A DNA stretch of 64,000 bases, taken from NCBI RefSeq assembly GCF_022539405.1, contig NZ_CP054394.1, positions 2,054,501 to 2,118,500 of the forward strand, read 5' to 3'. Below, piece after piece: positions 36,316 through 45,713 of this stretch. Both the position numbers and the translations under genes were made by a program. Below the pieces are notes generated by a model that saw only the letters and a list, made by a program, of their open reading frames with translations, was not told the DNA's origin and made no database searches. This stretch comes from Natranaerofaba carboxydovora (GTDB lineage: Bacteria > Bacillota > Natranaerobiia > Natranaerobiales > Natranaerofabaceae). The stretch's first letter is position 1. Every line of letters starts with the position of its first letter.

Positions 36316-36617
36316 AAAACTGCACTTATTATAGAACCTGCAACAAGGAGCAAAATTACAAAATAGTTTATCGTTACTACCAGGGGCTCGATTATATCTT
36401 TCCCAAAAGGAAAGCTTCGCCAGTCTTCTTTCCCTATAAAACTAACAGCGTACAAAGAAAAATAAGACATACCTACTCCAATCAAAGAATAAAGCCCATC
36501 AAATACAATAACCTGGGAGTGAAACAACACTCCCAAAACAAAGGACAATAATGCAAATGCCGCTGTAACCCATAGTGAAATAGTTAGTAGTTTTTTCTCT
36601 ATTTTTAATTCGCTCAT
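36316..36617 (-). pseudogene. Cation diffusion facilitator gene truncated by the tnpB element
   Basis: About 100 N-terminal residues of a CDF metal exporter remain: a first membrane segment, then VFDGLYSLIGVGMSYFSLYA and SFPFGKDIIEPLVV. In the third or fourth membrane segment (SAVF) the frame enters the left end of the element and stops at 36216 after about 30 foreign residues. The C-terminal half is not found beyond the right end, so the gene is lost. Confidence 0.75.
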
Positions 36618-36687
36618 TGTTTTAGTAGATTCACTCCTTTAACGGATCTAAGAATTAAATCTATTATTCAGATTAATGGGCTGATGG

Positions 36688-36840
36688 TTAACCGGAAAAT
36701 TTGGGCATAATCCTTCTTTCCCAAACAAAAAATAGATAGGCAAATAGCAGAGTTTGCACAAAAATTTCAGGTAAACCTACAAATGAATCTTGAATCTGCT
36801 GAGTTAGCTCGCCATAAATGGCAGGGATACTCTCCTGTCC
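36688..36840 (-). pseudogene. C-terminal fragment of the 27886-type membrane protein
   Basis: IPAIYGELTQQIQDSFVGLP, then EIFVQTLLFAY and the terminal IMPKFSG match the C-terminus of the protein at 27886-28266, minus its basic insert. It lies in frame directly after the stop codon of the CPBP protease gene and has no start of its own. Confidence 0.75.
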
Positions 36841-37647
36841 CTATACCATCGCCAGAAGACCTGCGATGAAAAAACCCACATGAGTAAAAGCATGAGCAAT
36901 CATAGCAGTCTCCAGGCTGTATCGCCAAAATAGCCAGCCAAAAACAACCCCACCAATGGCATTTAAAAGAACAGTACGAATAATAATAATCGCATTAAGA
37001 GGGACCAATGATGCCATTGCAGGAAGATGCCCGATGCCAAATACAATAGCGGAAAGGATAATTGCCGTCCAAACCAGACTTACTGGAGGGTAACTCCCCT
37101 TTCGTCGTATCAATAGCCATCCAAGCCAAACCAAGAACGTCATGAACCCCCAACGAAGCAAAAGTTCTTCGGTAATACCTCCATACAAAATACCAAGGCC
37201 CAATTGTGCAAATATATTTGCTCCCTGGAGTTCTAAAGCCAAAAATTCTTCCCCCATGAAATTTAAAAAAGCCATGTCTAAAACGATAGCAACTACTGAA
37301 AAGACCAATCCGAGGCTAAGTGCCAGTAGCAATTGTGGTTTTAGGCGAGAGAGCACTGGCTTTTCATAGGCAGCTTTTTCGTATATAAAAGAGACAAGTC
37401 CAACTCTAGGGGCAAGCAAACATCCCACAGCAGTGGCAATTATCACCAGAAAAATGACCTGCAAAAGCTGTAAGGCAATAATTAGCTGAACAGGTATTGC
37501 TGCTAGTTCAGGTTGAAGCTCGCTAATTTGATCAACTTGGGGAATGATATTGAACAAAAGTGAGATTGCCCCGATAAACCCAAAAATAAATAAAGCAAAA
37601 AACGGCTTCCAAAAGGGATACTTCTGTTTAGCAATAATTACTCCCAT
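36841..37647 (-). CDS. CPBP-family intramembrane metalloprotease
   Basis: 268 residues with about eight membrane segments. The active-site motifs are present: EELLLRW (EExxxR), IGHLPA and IAHAFTH. The family (CAAX protease and bacteriocin-processing, Abi) cleaves membrane peptides or gives bacteriocin immunity. Stand-alone here; its substrate is unknown. Confidence 0.88.
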   Translation of the reverse strand: MGVIIAKQKYPFWKPFFALFIFGFIGAISLLFNIIPQVDQISELQPELAAIPVQLIIALQLLQVIFLVIIATAVGCLLAPRVGLVSFIYEKAAYEKPVLSRLKPQLLLALSLGLVFSVVAIVLDMAFLNFMGEEFLALELQGANIFAQLGLGILYGGITEELLLRWGFMTFLVWLGWLLIRRKGSYPPVSLVWTAIILSAIVFGIGHLPAMASLVPLNAIIIIRTVLLNAIGGVVFGWLFWRYSLETAMIAHAFTHVGFFIAGLLAMV

Positions 37648-37702
37648 GCTTATCTCTCCTCATAAAACCATATTTTAAAGTTAAAAAAACTACGTCTTCA
37701 TA

Positions 37703-38344
37703 CTATTGTGGATTAATTATAATTTTAATATCATCTACTTTTTCACTTTCTAGCCACTTTTTAACATCTTCGATTTGCTGTTTTGTTATATAAAGAAATT
37801 CTTCTTGTGTGAGCACTTCCTCTCCAAGCGATGTTAGTTGAGGACTATCGGCAGGTAGATTCTCTGATTCAGGAGGTTTATACAAACCGTGTACATTAGA
37901 TTTTCTTTCAATTATTTTAAAGCCGGACATTTCTTTTACTTTTAAAGTTTTATTATTTTCTAGACCAGTTATTAAATATGGCAATAAATTTTTATTTATC
38001 AGCTTTAAAGCTAAAAATTGGCCTCTACCTTTAACTATTTTATAAAAATCATTATTGTCGTCCTTAACCCAATTACCCAAGTAATCTGATAGTTCTTTTT
38101 CCATTTGTGTATATTCTTTTAAAATTTCATCTTTTTCCCGCCAGTCTATATTTAGAAATTCTTCATTTTCGGCTAATTTCCCACAAAGATTACATCGATA
38201 CTTATAAGACAATACAAAAGGTAACCAGGCAAATAAAAATCCAAAAGGAATTATAAATATAAGTACAAGACAAGCAAAAACTCTTAGCCCTAATGAAGAA
38301 GCATTTTCTATATTATCACTTTTACAGTCTGGACATAGCTTCAT
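37703..38344 (-). CDS. Membrane-anchored zinc-ribbon protein of unknown function
   Basis: 213 residues. Cysteine pairs CPDCKS (residue 4) and CNLCGK (about 53) flank a hydrophobic hairpin, a layout that puts a zinc ribbon at the membrane. The remaining 150 residues are a charged alpha/beta region. GGAGG lies six bases upstream of the ATG. No family recognised. Confidence 0.6.
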   Translation of the reverse strand: MKLCPDCKSDNIENASSLGLRVFACLVLIFIIPFGFLFAWLPFVLSYKYRCNLCGKLAENEEFLNIDWREKDEILKEYTQMEKELSDYLGNWVKDDNNDFYKIVKGRGQFLALKLINKNLLPYLITGLENNKTLKVKEMSGFKIIERKSNVHGLYKPPESENLPADSPQLTSLGEEVLTQEEFLYITKQQIEDVKKWLESEKVDDIKIIINPQ

Positions 38345-38454
38345 TACGCTTCCTCCTTGCAGATTCCCTTAAAGCACTTTTGGTTCTCCCTGAAAGTTTG
38401 ATTCTCTTTTCCAATTTCAAAATTTTGTCCTATAAAATTAGCTAGCTCTATCAT
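38344..38454 (-). pseudogene. Short remnant with MIELANF, upstream of the zinc-ribbon gene
   Basis: A 36-codon frame beginning MIELANFIGQNFEIGK, whose stop overlaps the next start (TAATG). It resembles 27115-27183. No Shine-Dalgarno of its own, so it is likely a fragment, possibly a translated leader. Confidence 0.25.
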
Positions 38455-38510
38455 CAATTTGGTTAATACTATAAAAGCAAATATTATAAATACATTATAT
38501 ATCATTTAGT

Positions 38511-39141
38511 TTATTTAAATAACGACTGATATTCACCGTGATATTTATACGAATTTGTTTGCATCTCCTCAATCATATTTATCCAATCTTCTGTTGTAAC
38601 CATTACACTGACATTGTTTTCATCTATATAGTGATTCCTATATTCATCGTCAATAGGTTTGCCTTCATCTTCAGAAATCATAATTGTACCTTTGTAACGT
38701 CCTTCATCAACGGTCTTATAATATTCATCTTTTGGTTCAGGTACATTAACACCATAAATGTTTTCTGCTATTACCTCAAGCCATAATTGGTTTATTCTTT
38801 TCATATACTCAATTTTTTCTATTTCTTCTTGTTCTAGTTTAATATCGGTTTTGTCTTCATTATTAAAATCATCAAGCATATTCTTAACACTGACACTAAA
38901 ATTACGAGCCTTAATTATAGGATAAGAATTAGTTGCTAAAGAATTAGGAGGTTCACCACGATTTAAATAAGTTCGGGCTAAATCAAAAGGTCGTCTGAAT
39001 CCGTAAATAGAACTAAAGTTTCTTTCTAATTCTTCTAAATAATTAAATTGTATTCTTTGTTGTGAGCTTATTTTGTCTAGAATATATTTATTTATAGCCA
39101 ACTTGTTTGTAATGCTAGCAATGTCATTTTGTATTTTTGAG
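38511..39141 (-). pseudogene. 3' part of a membrane-protein gene split by IS66
   Basis: Encodes the last 209 residues of a protein whose start lies at 41706, beyond the IS66 element. Joining both parts and removing one 8-bp duplication restores a single 261-residue frame (NYLSSKIQNDIAS across the junction). The fragment is soluble, helical at first, with no recognised family. Confidence 0.85.
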
Positions 39142-39227
39142 GTAAGCGTCAAACAGTACCCACCTAGATTTTCTTCATACAATATGCCATAATCTTCCCC
39201 AAATAACCACGAAGGGGATGATTTTTT

Positions 39228-39536
39228 ATGGCAAAAACAAATGAACAGTTAAGAGCTGAGTGGAAAGAGAGAGTCTCAGCATTTCGGGCCAGCGGCCAAA
39301 CAGCAAAAGATTGGGCCAAGGCTAATGGTGTTAAACTCAATCGATTACGCTACTGGTGTAGAAAATACAAAGAAGATGCTCCTTCCAAAGAAACTAAATG
39401 GTCACCAGTAGAAGTAGACTATTCAGATGAAAGTAATATTACAGTAAAAGTAGGTAAAGCCTCAATAGAAGTAAAACCTGGCTATGATAAAAGTCTTTTA
39501 AAAGACTTAGTTAATACATTGTCTGGACTATGTTAA
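39228..39536 (+). CDS. tnpA: IS66 accessory protein TnpA
   Basis: 102 residues. WKERVSAFRASGQTAKDWAK and RLRYWCRKYK are the helix-turn-helix pattern of IS66 OrfA. It is needed with TnpB for efficient IS66 transposition. Overlaps tnpB by seven bases. Confidence 0.9.
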   Translation: MAKTNEQLRAEWKERVSAFRASGQTAKDWAKANGVKLNRLRYWCRKYKEDAPSKETKWSPVEVDYSDESNITVKVGKASIEVKPGYDKSLLKDLVNTLSGLC

Positions 39537-39886
39537 ATGAAGCTACCATAGAACGAGTTTACCTGGCAAGGGGCAAAACGGATCTTAGAAAATCAATTGA
39601 TGGCTTAGCAGTAATTGTAAAAGAATCCTTTGATTTAGATCCCTTCTCTCCCTGCCTTTTTGTCTTTTGCAACAGGAAAAAAGATAAATTAAAAATACTC
39701 CACTGGTCAAACAACGGTTTTTGGCTATATTATAAGCGTTTAGAAGAAGGCAAGTTTAAATGGCCAGATGAAGGTTCTCCTGTTCCTATGAAAATAACCT
39801 ACCGCCAGCTACGCTGGCTGTTGGATGGCCTCTCCCTTGATCAGGGTGATGCCCATAAAGAAGTAAAGGCAAGAACAATATTATAA
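39530..39886 (+). CDS. tnpB: IS66 accessory protein TnpB (OrfB)
   Basis: 118 residues with the family sequence VYLARGKTDLRKSIDGLAVI and WSNNGFWLYYKRLE. It is an essential accessory protein of unknown mechanism, unrelated to the IS605 TnpB above. Confidence 0.92.
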   Translation: MLNEATIERVYLARGKTDLRKSIDGLAVIVKESFDLDPFSPCLFVFCNRKKDKLKILHWSNNGFWLYYKRLEEGKFKWPDEGSPVPMKITYRQLRWLLDGLSLDQGDAHKEVKARTIL

Positions 39887-39898
39887 ATTTTTTTCTCC

Positions 39899-39926
39899 AA
39901 AAAGCCCTGATATTAAAGGGCTTTTT
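39899..39926 (+). terminator. Internal terminator between tnpB and tnpC of IS66
   Basis: AAAAAGCCCT/AGGGCTTTTT hairpin with a short loop, ending in a T run. It would limit transposase expression relative to the accessory proteins. Confidence 0.65.
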
Positions 39927-39951
39927 ACCATTTAAGTAGAATTAATTAAAT

Positions 39952-41508
39952 ATGGAAAATAAATCAGAAACCATTAACCAATTAAAAAATAGATGTGACC
40001 AACTGGAACGCCAAAATGCTGATTTAAAAGAACAAAACGACTGGCTAAAGGAACAGTTTCGTCTTAAGCAAAAAAAGCAGTTTGGAAGTTCTAGTGAAGC
40101 CACCCCTCCAGATCAGCTGCAGTTCTTTAACGAAGCTGAAAAAGAATCTGATTCTAATTCTAAAGAACCCGAACTGGAGGAAATTACATACAAGCGCCGT
40201 AAAAGTAAAGGGCACCGTGAAGACCAGCTTGACGGTTTGCCTGAAGAGACTATCGAGCACCGCCTTTCCCCCGAGGAGCAGGTGTGTTCCTGCTGTGGTG
40301 ACGAGCTTCATGAAATGAGTACAGAAGAGAGAAAAGAACTAAAGATCATTCCTGCTAAGGCAAGCGTAGTTAAACATGTACGCTATGTTTATGCTTGTCG
40401 CCGCTGTGATAAGGAAGGCACTGAGAACTCCATAATTACAGCTTCCATGCCTAACCCGGTTTTACCCGGCAGTGTAGCATCCTCTTCTGCCGTAGCTCAT
40501 ATCATGAACCAAAAATACGTAGATGCTCTGCCCCTTTATCGTCAGGAACAACAGTTATCTCGTTTGGGTATAAAACTGTCAAGACAGACTATGGCTAACT
40601 GGATGATAGAATGCTCAAATCGCTGGCTCACTCCTTTATACAATAGATTACATGAACTATTAGTTGAAAAAGACATTTTGCATGCTGATGAGAGCAATCT
40701 TCAGGTACTTCGTGAAGATGGTAGGTCTGCAAAGAATAAATCATTTCTTTGGCTTTACCGTACCGGACGAGAAGATGAACCAATAATACTTTATGACTAC
40801 AGAACCACCAGGGCAAGTAAGCACCCCCGAAAGTTCTTGGCTGATTTTGAAGGATTCTTACAGGTTGATGGCTACTCAGGGTACAATGATTTATCTGATA
40901 TCAGCCTTGTTGGGTGTTTAGCTCACGCTAGGCGTAAATTTGATGAAGCATTAAAAGCGCTCCCAAAAGACCAACAAAATGCTCAAGTAAGTGCTAAGAA
41001 AGGACTGGAGTTTTGCAACCAACTCTTTGCCATAGAACATGACCTTCGGGATAAAACGCCCGAAGAGCGTCACAAAATTCGGCACGAGCGTAGTTTGCCG
41101 GTATTAGAAGAGTTCTACGCATGGCTTAAAGAACAAAAACCTAAAGTTCTTCCTAAAAGTGCCTTTGGTAAGGCTATCAACTACTGTTTAAATCAGTGGC
41201 CTAAACTTGTGAAGTTTTTAGAAGATGGTCGCTTAGAGTTAGATAACAACAGAGCTGAGCGTTCCATCAAGCCTTTTGTAGTGGGTCGAAAAAACTGGTT
41301 GTTTGCCAATACTCCTAAGGGTGCTAAGGCCAGTGCTACAATTTACAGTATTGTAGAAACAGCCAAAGAAAACGGTTTGAAACCATTTGAATACCTCAAA
41401 TTCCTGTTTGAAAACCTTCCTAATATTGATCTTCAAGACCAAGAAGCTATTGATGAGTTACTACCATGGTCTGATGCTATCCCTTCAGAGTGTAAAATCC
41501 AAAAGTAA
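39952..41508 (+). CDS. tnpC: IS66 DDE transposase TnpC
   Basis: 518 residues. An N-terminal coiled coil, a zinc finger (CSCCG...CRRC) and a DDE core with LHADES, VDGYSGYN and NNRAERSIKP supplying the acidic triad. Full length with no interruptions. It catalyses strand transfer of the element. Confidence 0.95.
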   Translation: MENKSETINQLKNRCDQLERQNADLKEQNDWLKEQFRLKQKKQFGSSSEATPPDQLQFFNEAEKESDSNSKEPELEEITYKRRKSKGHREDQLDGLPEETIEHRLSPEEQVCSCCGDELHEMSTEERKELKIIPAKASVVKHVRYVYACRRCDKEGTENSIITASMPNPVLPGSVASSSAVAHIMNQKYVDALPLYRQEQQLSRLGIKLSRQTMANWMIECSNRWLTPLYNRLHELLVEKDILHADESNLQVLREDGRSAKNKSFLWLYRTGREDEPIILYDYRTTRASKHPRKFLADFEGFLQVDGYSGYNDLSDISLVGCLAHARRKFDEALKALPKDQQNAQVSAKKGLEFCNQLFAIEHDLRDKTPEERHKIRHERSLPVLEEFYAWLKEQKPKVLPKSAFGKAINYCLNQWPKLVKFLEDGRLELDNNRAERSIKPFVVGRKNWLFANTPKGAKASATIYSIVETAKENGLKPFEYLKFLFENLPNIDLQDQEAIDELLPWSDAIPSECKIQK

Positions 41509-41543
41509 TCTTTATTTCAAGGTGGGCGCTATTTGACGCTCAC

Positions 41544-41706
41544 TTTTTGAGGATAGATAATTTGCATAAGGCGAATTATCTTTATGGTTAGATACTCCAT
41601 AAACTACTGTGAGTATATTTGTTATTATTAATATAGTAACTATAATTTTAACTTTTTTGGGGTTTTCAAAAAAGATATTAATTTTACTCCATATATTTTT
41701 AACCAT
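41544..41706 (-). pseudogene. 5' part of the membrane-protein gene split by IS66
   Basis: The first about 50 residues: a basic N-terminus, one membrane segment (IIVTILIITNILTVVYG) and NSPYANYLSS. It continues at 39141. GGAGG lies ahead of the start, with an ATT and ATG side by side (41709 and 41706). The apparent frame running on to 41512 is IS66 sequence. Confidence 0.85.
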
Positions 41707-41759
41707 AATTAGATAACCTCCAAGCTTAAATACTAATTCGGATTTATGTTTATTAATTA

Positions 41760-42317
41760 TTAATTTTCACTAGATTCTTCTTTAATCTCGATCTTTACTG
41801 ATTCAGTAACTATTTCATCTTTTATAATTGCTTCTTCGTCACTATATTTATCTGAAAACTCTTTTTCACCGTCTATAAGAGTTGTTGTCTTAGCATAAAT
41901 TTCATATTGTCCTGGATTTTCTATAATTTTCCTTGAATCTTTTACTATTTCATTTAAATTCCTTACTATTTCAATTTTTTCACCAGGTTTAAGATTTGTT
42001 TGAGTCTGAACAAGAGGAGGTTCATAAGTGTCAAAATAGTTATCCTTTTCATCAATTATCCGAAATCTAATTATCGACTCTCCATGTAGTAATTTAAGCT
42101 CTTCTTCTCCTATATATTTAATTGTACCTTTTAATTCGAATTCTTCCCCAGCCTCAACCTTCTTAGGGCCTTCTATTGACAAAGCAAAATTTGATGTTTG
42201 AACTTCCTCCGAAAAGTTAGAGTTAGTATCCTTATTAACATTAATACTGCATCCAAGCAGAGAAAAAGAAAAACATATTAGTAAAAAAATCACAAAAAAT
42301 GGATGGTATTTTTTAAT
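41760..42317 (-). CDS. Lipoprotein with BsuPI-like beta domain, ATT start
   Basis: 185 residues. GGAGGTGG is followed after five bases by ATT, giving MKKYHPFFVIFLLI... and the lipobox LLGC, a textbook lipoprotein signal. The upstream ATG at 42332 overlaps the Shine-Dalgarno and adds seven-plus residues out of keeping with a signal. The exported part (FALSIEGPKKVEAGEEFELK) is related to the N-terminal half of the 45714 lipoprotein. It is probably an immunoglobulin-like binding domain; role unknown. Confidence 0.75.
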   Translation of the reverse strand: MKKYHPFFVIFLLICFSFSLLGCSINVNKDTNSNFSEEVQTSNFALSIEGPKKVEAGEEFELKGTIKYIGEEELKLLHGESIIRFRIIDEKDNYFDTYEPPLVQTQTNLKPGEKIEIVRNLNEIVKDSRKIIENPGQYEIYAKTTTLIDGEKEFSDKYSDEEAIIKDEIVTESVKIEIKEESSEN

Positions 42318-42386
42318 TTTTACCACCTCCATTTGAATAAGAAACAATAAATATCAACTGCATAGCAGTTAGTTCCATCTCCACTA

Positions 42387-43625
42387 CTATCTCCTTACAT
42401 CAATACCTGCATCTTCTAGTTTAGATATTATTTCATCTTCTATTATCTTTCCTCCAAGGTCAAGTTTTTCTAAATTGTCAGTTTCTTTTAAGTGTTCTAT
42501 TCCTTCATTTGTTATTTGGTTATGCCCAAGAGCAAGCTGCTTTAAATTGTCAGCTTCTATTAGATACTTTATTCCTTCATTTGTGACTGAGGTTCCCATA
42601 AGACCAAGGTTTTGTAAATTATCAGCTTCTGCCAGATGTTTTGCTTCGTAATCTGTTATATTATATCCGTGAAATTCAAGATGTTCTAAGTTATTAGCTT
42701 TTGCCAAGTGTTTTACTTCATGATCTATTGTTCTATACCCATGAAGTTCAAGATGCTCTAAATTATTAGCTTTCGCTAAATATTCTAATCCTTCTTCACC
42801 TTGAATAATAAGTCTCTCTAAATTGTCAACTTCTACTAAGTGTTTTATGCCCTCATCTGTCACTTTTCTACCAAAATCAAGCATCTTTAAATTATCAGCT
42901 TCTGCTAAATTTTTTACTCCTTCATCTGTTACTTCAGTTCCGTTAAGCCAAAGCTCTTCCAAATTATCAACTTCTGCTAGGTGTTCTACTCCTTCGTCTG
43001 TTACTTCGGTTCCTCTAAGATTAAGCACTTTCAAATTATCAGCTTCTGCCAGATGGACTACTCCTTCATCTGTTACTTCCGTATTGTTAAGATCAAGCAC
43101 TTCCAAATTATCAGCTTCTGCTAGATGTTTTACTCCTTCATCTGCTACTTCGGTTAAACCAAGGTTAATTTCTTCTAAATTGATTGCGTATTCAATTCCA
43201 TCGGTGTTAGTTATATCTTCAATACTTGCATCCAAAGTTGTTAACTCTTCAATGTTTTCTTTAGCTACTTGATCTGTTTCTAATTCTTCCTTAATAGCTG
43301 CTTCTAAATTTTCATCTGAAATTATTGACTCTTCAAATTCAGCAACTAATTCTTTGTTTTCTTCAATTTCAAATTCAAATTCTTTATCTTGACTTACTCT
43401 TTCTTCATCCCTATACCAACCTTCAAATTTGTAACCTTCTTCTGACTCAGCATCTACCTTTACCTCTTTACCTTCTTTATAAATTCCCGCACCTGTAATC
43501 TCTCCAGCATCTTCAGGATCAACTTGTATTTCAACTTCGTATTCTGAAGTACAACCTGCTATAAAGACTGTTAAAACTACCAAACTTGCTACCATTACTA
43601 AATAAGCTAACTTCTTTACTGAAAT
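42387..43625 (-). CDS. Leucine-rich-repeat lipoprotein, ATT start
   Basis: 412 residues. GAGGTG, seven bases, then ATT at 43625 (in-frame TAA just before) gives MSVKKLAYLVMVASLVVL and the lipobox IAGC. The first canonical ATG (43595) has no ribosome site and drops the basic signal start. An InlB-like B-repeat domain (EGYKFEGWYRDEERV) follows at about 30-100. Then come about 11 leucine-rich repeats of 24 residues (NLEVLDLNNTEVTDEGVVHL). Likely a surface binding protein. Confidence 0.8.
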   Translation of the reverse strand: MSVKKLAYLVMVASLVVLTVFIAGCTSEYEVEIQVDPEDAGEITGAGIYKEGKEVKVDAESEEGYKFEGWYRDEERVSQDKEFEFEIEENKELVAEFEESIISDENLEAAIKEELETDQVAKENIEELTTLDASIEDITNTDGIEYAINLEEINLGLTEVADEGVKHLAEADNLEVLDLNNTEVTDEGVVHLAEADNLKVLNLRGTEVTDEGVEHLAEVDNLEELWLNGTEVTDEGVKNLAEADNLKMLDFGRKVTDEGIKHLVEVDNLERLIIQGEEGLEYLAKANNLEHLELHGYRTIDHEVKHLAKANNLEHLEFHGYNITDYEAKHLAEADNLQNLGLMGTSVTNEGIKYLIEADNLKQLALGHNQITNEGIEHLKETDNLEKLDLGGKIIEDEIISKLEDAGIDVRR

Positions 43626-43714
43626 TTTTTAACACCTCACATTTCTTCAAAATAATTAATGCATATAAATCGGAATATGTTAGACAATATCTTAATAGAA
43701 TAAATAGAGACTAT

Positions 43715-44266
43715 TTAATTCAGTAAAGTAGCTATTTTATTCAAATTACTTTTCATCTCTGTAAATTGTTCTAATCTTAAATCAGGCTGTTTGTCCTTTG
43801 CAAGCATATGACTATATTCCTCTAATTCTTTGTTAAAATACTCTACCTCTGCTTTTAAATTTTTAAGTTCTTCCTTTTCCATTATCTCTAATTTGGCTTT
43901 TACATCTAAAAAGGTTTCATCCCACATCTGAAAAAATTCATAATAATCTCCTATTTCAGGTACAAGCTCACGAGGCAAAGAAGAATTATAGGTAAAATCA
44001 TATTTTGTTAATTGACTCTTTATTGTGGTATTTATAAATGTTTTATCAGTGTCACTATATAAGTCGCCGTCTTTTTGCTCAATAATCTCAATGTATGTTA
44101 TTAAATTTTGTAGCTTATTACTTTTTTCTCTAAATTGATTTTCAACTATAGAATAGGCCATATCCTGTTGTTCAAAGTAACCTTGGTAATCCCGATAACT
44201 AAAACCAAAAAAAATACCCACTATAAAAATAATAACTATAAAAGAAATAAAATAACCCTTTTTAAT
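43715..44266 (-). CDS. Single-pass membrane protein, ATT start
   Basis: 183 residues. An in-frame TGA precedes ATT at 44264-44266, with AAGGA nine bases upstream. From ATT the protein begins MKKGYFISFIVIIFIVGIFF, a full membrane anchor, while the first GTG (44221) cuts the anchor in half. The outside part is helical and acidic. No family recognised. Confidence 0.65.
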   Translation of the reverse strand: MKKGYFISFIVIIFIVGIFFGFSYRDYQGYFEQQDMAYSIVENQFREKSNKLQNLITYIEIIEQKDGDLYSDTDKTFINTTIKSQLTKYDFTYNSSLPRELVPEIGDYYEFFQMWDETFLDVKAKLEIMEKEELKNLKAEVEYFNKELEEYSHMLAKDKQPDLRLEQFTEMKSNLNKIATLLN

Positions 44267-44308
44267 AAACTCTCATCCTTCCTTCTTTTCTCAAATAACA
44301 ATAGTGAA

Positions 44309-44524
44309 TTATTCTTTATTTTTATTTTCATAAGTTTTATCCCTTATGGCATCAACAACATCAACAATAGAGTATTTTGTTTCGCCAAACCTCTCACCTT
44401 CCTCTAACTCCTTTACAATTTGATCTTTAAATAAATGTAGAGCATCAATAGTTGCATGTTTAACAACATGATAAATTAACCACAAAAAAACAGAAAGTAA
44501 AATAAATATCAATGCAATGCCCAA
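44309..44524 (-). CDS. Small membrane protein
   Basis: 71 residues from a TTG at 44524, six bases after GGAGAGGG. One membrane segment (IALIFILLSVFLWLIYHVV) is followed by a charged helix. An earlier ATG at 44587 has no ribosome site. Function unknown. Confidence 0.55.
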   Translation of the reverse strand: MGIALIFILLSVFLWLIYHVVKHATIDALHLFKDQIVKELEEGERFGETKYSIVDVVDAIRDKTYENKNKE

Positions 44525-44630
44525 AACCGACCCTCTCCTCTCTAAATCTAAAACTGACACTAAGGTAGCAATCGTTCTAAGATACATAAATAATCGACTG
44601 TGACACAATAATCGGAGAATTACGTCTAAA

Positions 44631-45440
44631 TCAATTATGCTTTTCTAACCACGACTCTACTTCTTTGTAGTCTAATTTTTCAATTATTCCATATTCTTCA
44701 CCTATTCTAAAATCTTTTTCATTGACTAGATCTGTATCTATTTGATACAGATCTATAGATGTTTGGTATAGATCATACTTGTCTTGATCTTTTCTAGTTG
44801 CAACATAATATATAGCATCGCCATCCGTATCCCACCTTACCCCGTAAATCTCTTCCTCAAGGAAAACTCCTCCAGCGACATCTTGTAAATCTAGTTCAGG
44901 ATGATATGCATTGATTCTTGACGAACTTTCATAATCAGAATCACCATTAGTATCTTGATGTCCCTCAACAAAAACAAGAATATTTTCTTTTGGCGACCAG
45001 GCCAATCCATGAGGTTTTTTGTAAGGTTTATAATTAAAATCTTTGCGTTCTACCACATTAGCTAAATATTCATAATTTCCAGTTTCAAGATTAACTACGA
45101 ACATTCTTACATTTTCCTTGTTAGCTACATCAAAAGCCAGGTGTTGTTTATCATGTGATAATTCAATGCTTTGAATATCCTTGTTTGCTGGAAGCTTAAT
45201 TTCTGTTTTAATCTCCTGATTTTTAATTTTTAGCTTTTCATTTTCTTGGATAAGCCTATTACCTTCTATTTCAATATCATCACTGAAATCTCTTCCGTAT
45301 AAAACTTTTGGGTTTGTATAGTATTCAACATCTATATCTTCATCATCGGAAAAATTAGAATACCAATATATAGATATAAGTATAATTACAATTATACTGG
45401 TCATTTTTATTATTTTAATGGGACTATTTTCATAAGTCAT
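44631..45440 (-). CDS. Membrane-anchored beta-propeller-like protein (TolB-type repeats)
   Basis: 269 residues. One N-terminal membrane segment, then repeats such as IELSHDKQHLAFDVAN, LAWSPKENILVFVEG and VRWDTDGDAIYYVAT, the WSPDG-type blades of TolB/WD40-like propellers. It has too few blades for a full propeller, so it may assemble with partners. GGAG lies ten bases before ATG. Confidence 0.65.
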   Translation of the reverse strand: MTYENSPIKIIKMTSIIVIILISIYWYSNFSDDEDIDVEYYTNPKVLYGRDFSDDIEIEGNRLIQENEKLKIKNQEIKTEIKLPANKDIQSIELSHDKQHLAFDVANKENVRMFVVNLETGNYEYLANVVERKDFNYKPYKKPHGLAWSPKENILVFVEGHQDTNGDSDYESSSRINAYHPELDLQDVAGGVFLEEEIYGVRWDTDGDAIYYVATRKDQDKYDLYQTSIDLYQIDTDLVNEKDFRIGEEYGIIEKLDYKEVESWLEKHN

Positions 45441-45484
45441 ATATAAAGGTCTCCAATCTAAGTCACAACATAATAATGCTGTTT

Positions 45485-45694
45485 TTAAAAATTACTATTA
45501 AAGTAACCTATTATAATAACCAGGGCAAAAAATAATAACACATATAAAAGTTTTTTAGGATCTTTATTGTTTTTCTTTCTTCTTTGCTTTCTATCTTTTT
45601 GATTAGTTTTAAATATTTTCATATTCCTGCTTTCATCTTTACCAAAAGGGCCAGGAGCAGGGCCGCCAACTATCATAGTTCTAAAGCCTTTAAT
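45485..45694 (-). CDS. Small basic membrane protein, ATT start
   Basis: 69 residues. GGAGGTG is followed after five bases by ATT at 45694, giving MKGFRTMIVGGPAPGPF. The ATG at 45676 has no ribosome site. A very basic middle (KDRKQRRKKNNKDPKK) precedes a C-terminal membrane segment. Function unknown. Confidence 0.55.
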   Translation of the reverse strand: MKGFRTMIVGGPAPGPFGKDESRNMKIFKTNQKDRKQRRKKNNKDPKKLLYVLLFFALVIIIGYFNSNF

Positions 45695-45713
45695 TATATC
45701 ACCTCCAATTTAA

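Larger units (their letters stand above)
39142..41543 (+). mobile_element. Complete IS66-family element with 8-bp target duplication
   Basis: 2402 bp. Terminal inverted repeats begin GTAAGCGTCAAACAG (left) and GTGAGCGTCAAATAG (right, complement). Both flanks are TTTTTGAG (39134-39141 and 41544-41551), the 8-bp duplication expected of IS66. It carries tnpA, tnpB and tnpC, all apparently intact, so insertion is recent. Confidence 0.95.

Noticed and set aside
42820-43280. Plus-strand ORFs across the LRR gene as separate genes
   Set aside because: They are low-complexity shadows of the 24-residue repeat on the minus strand.
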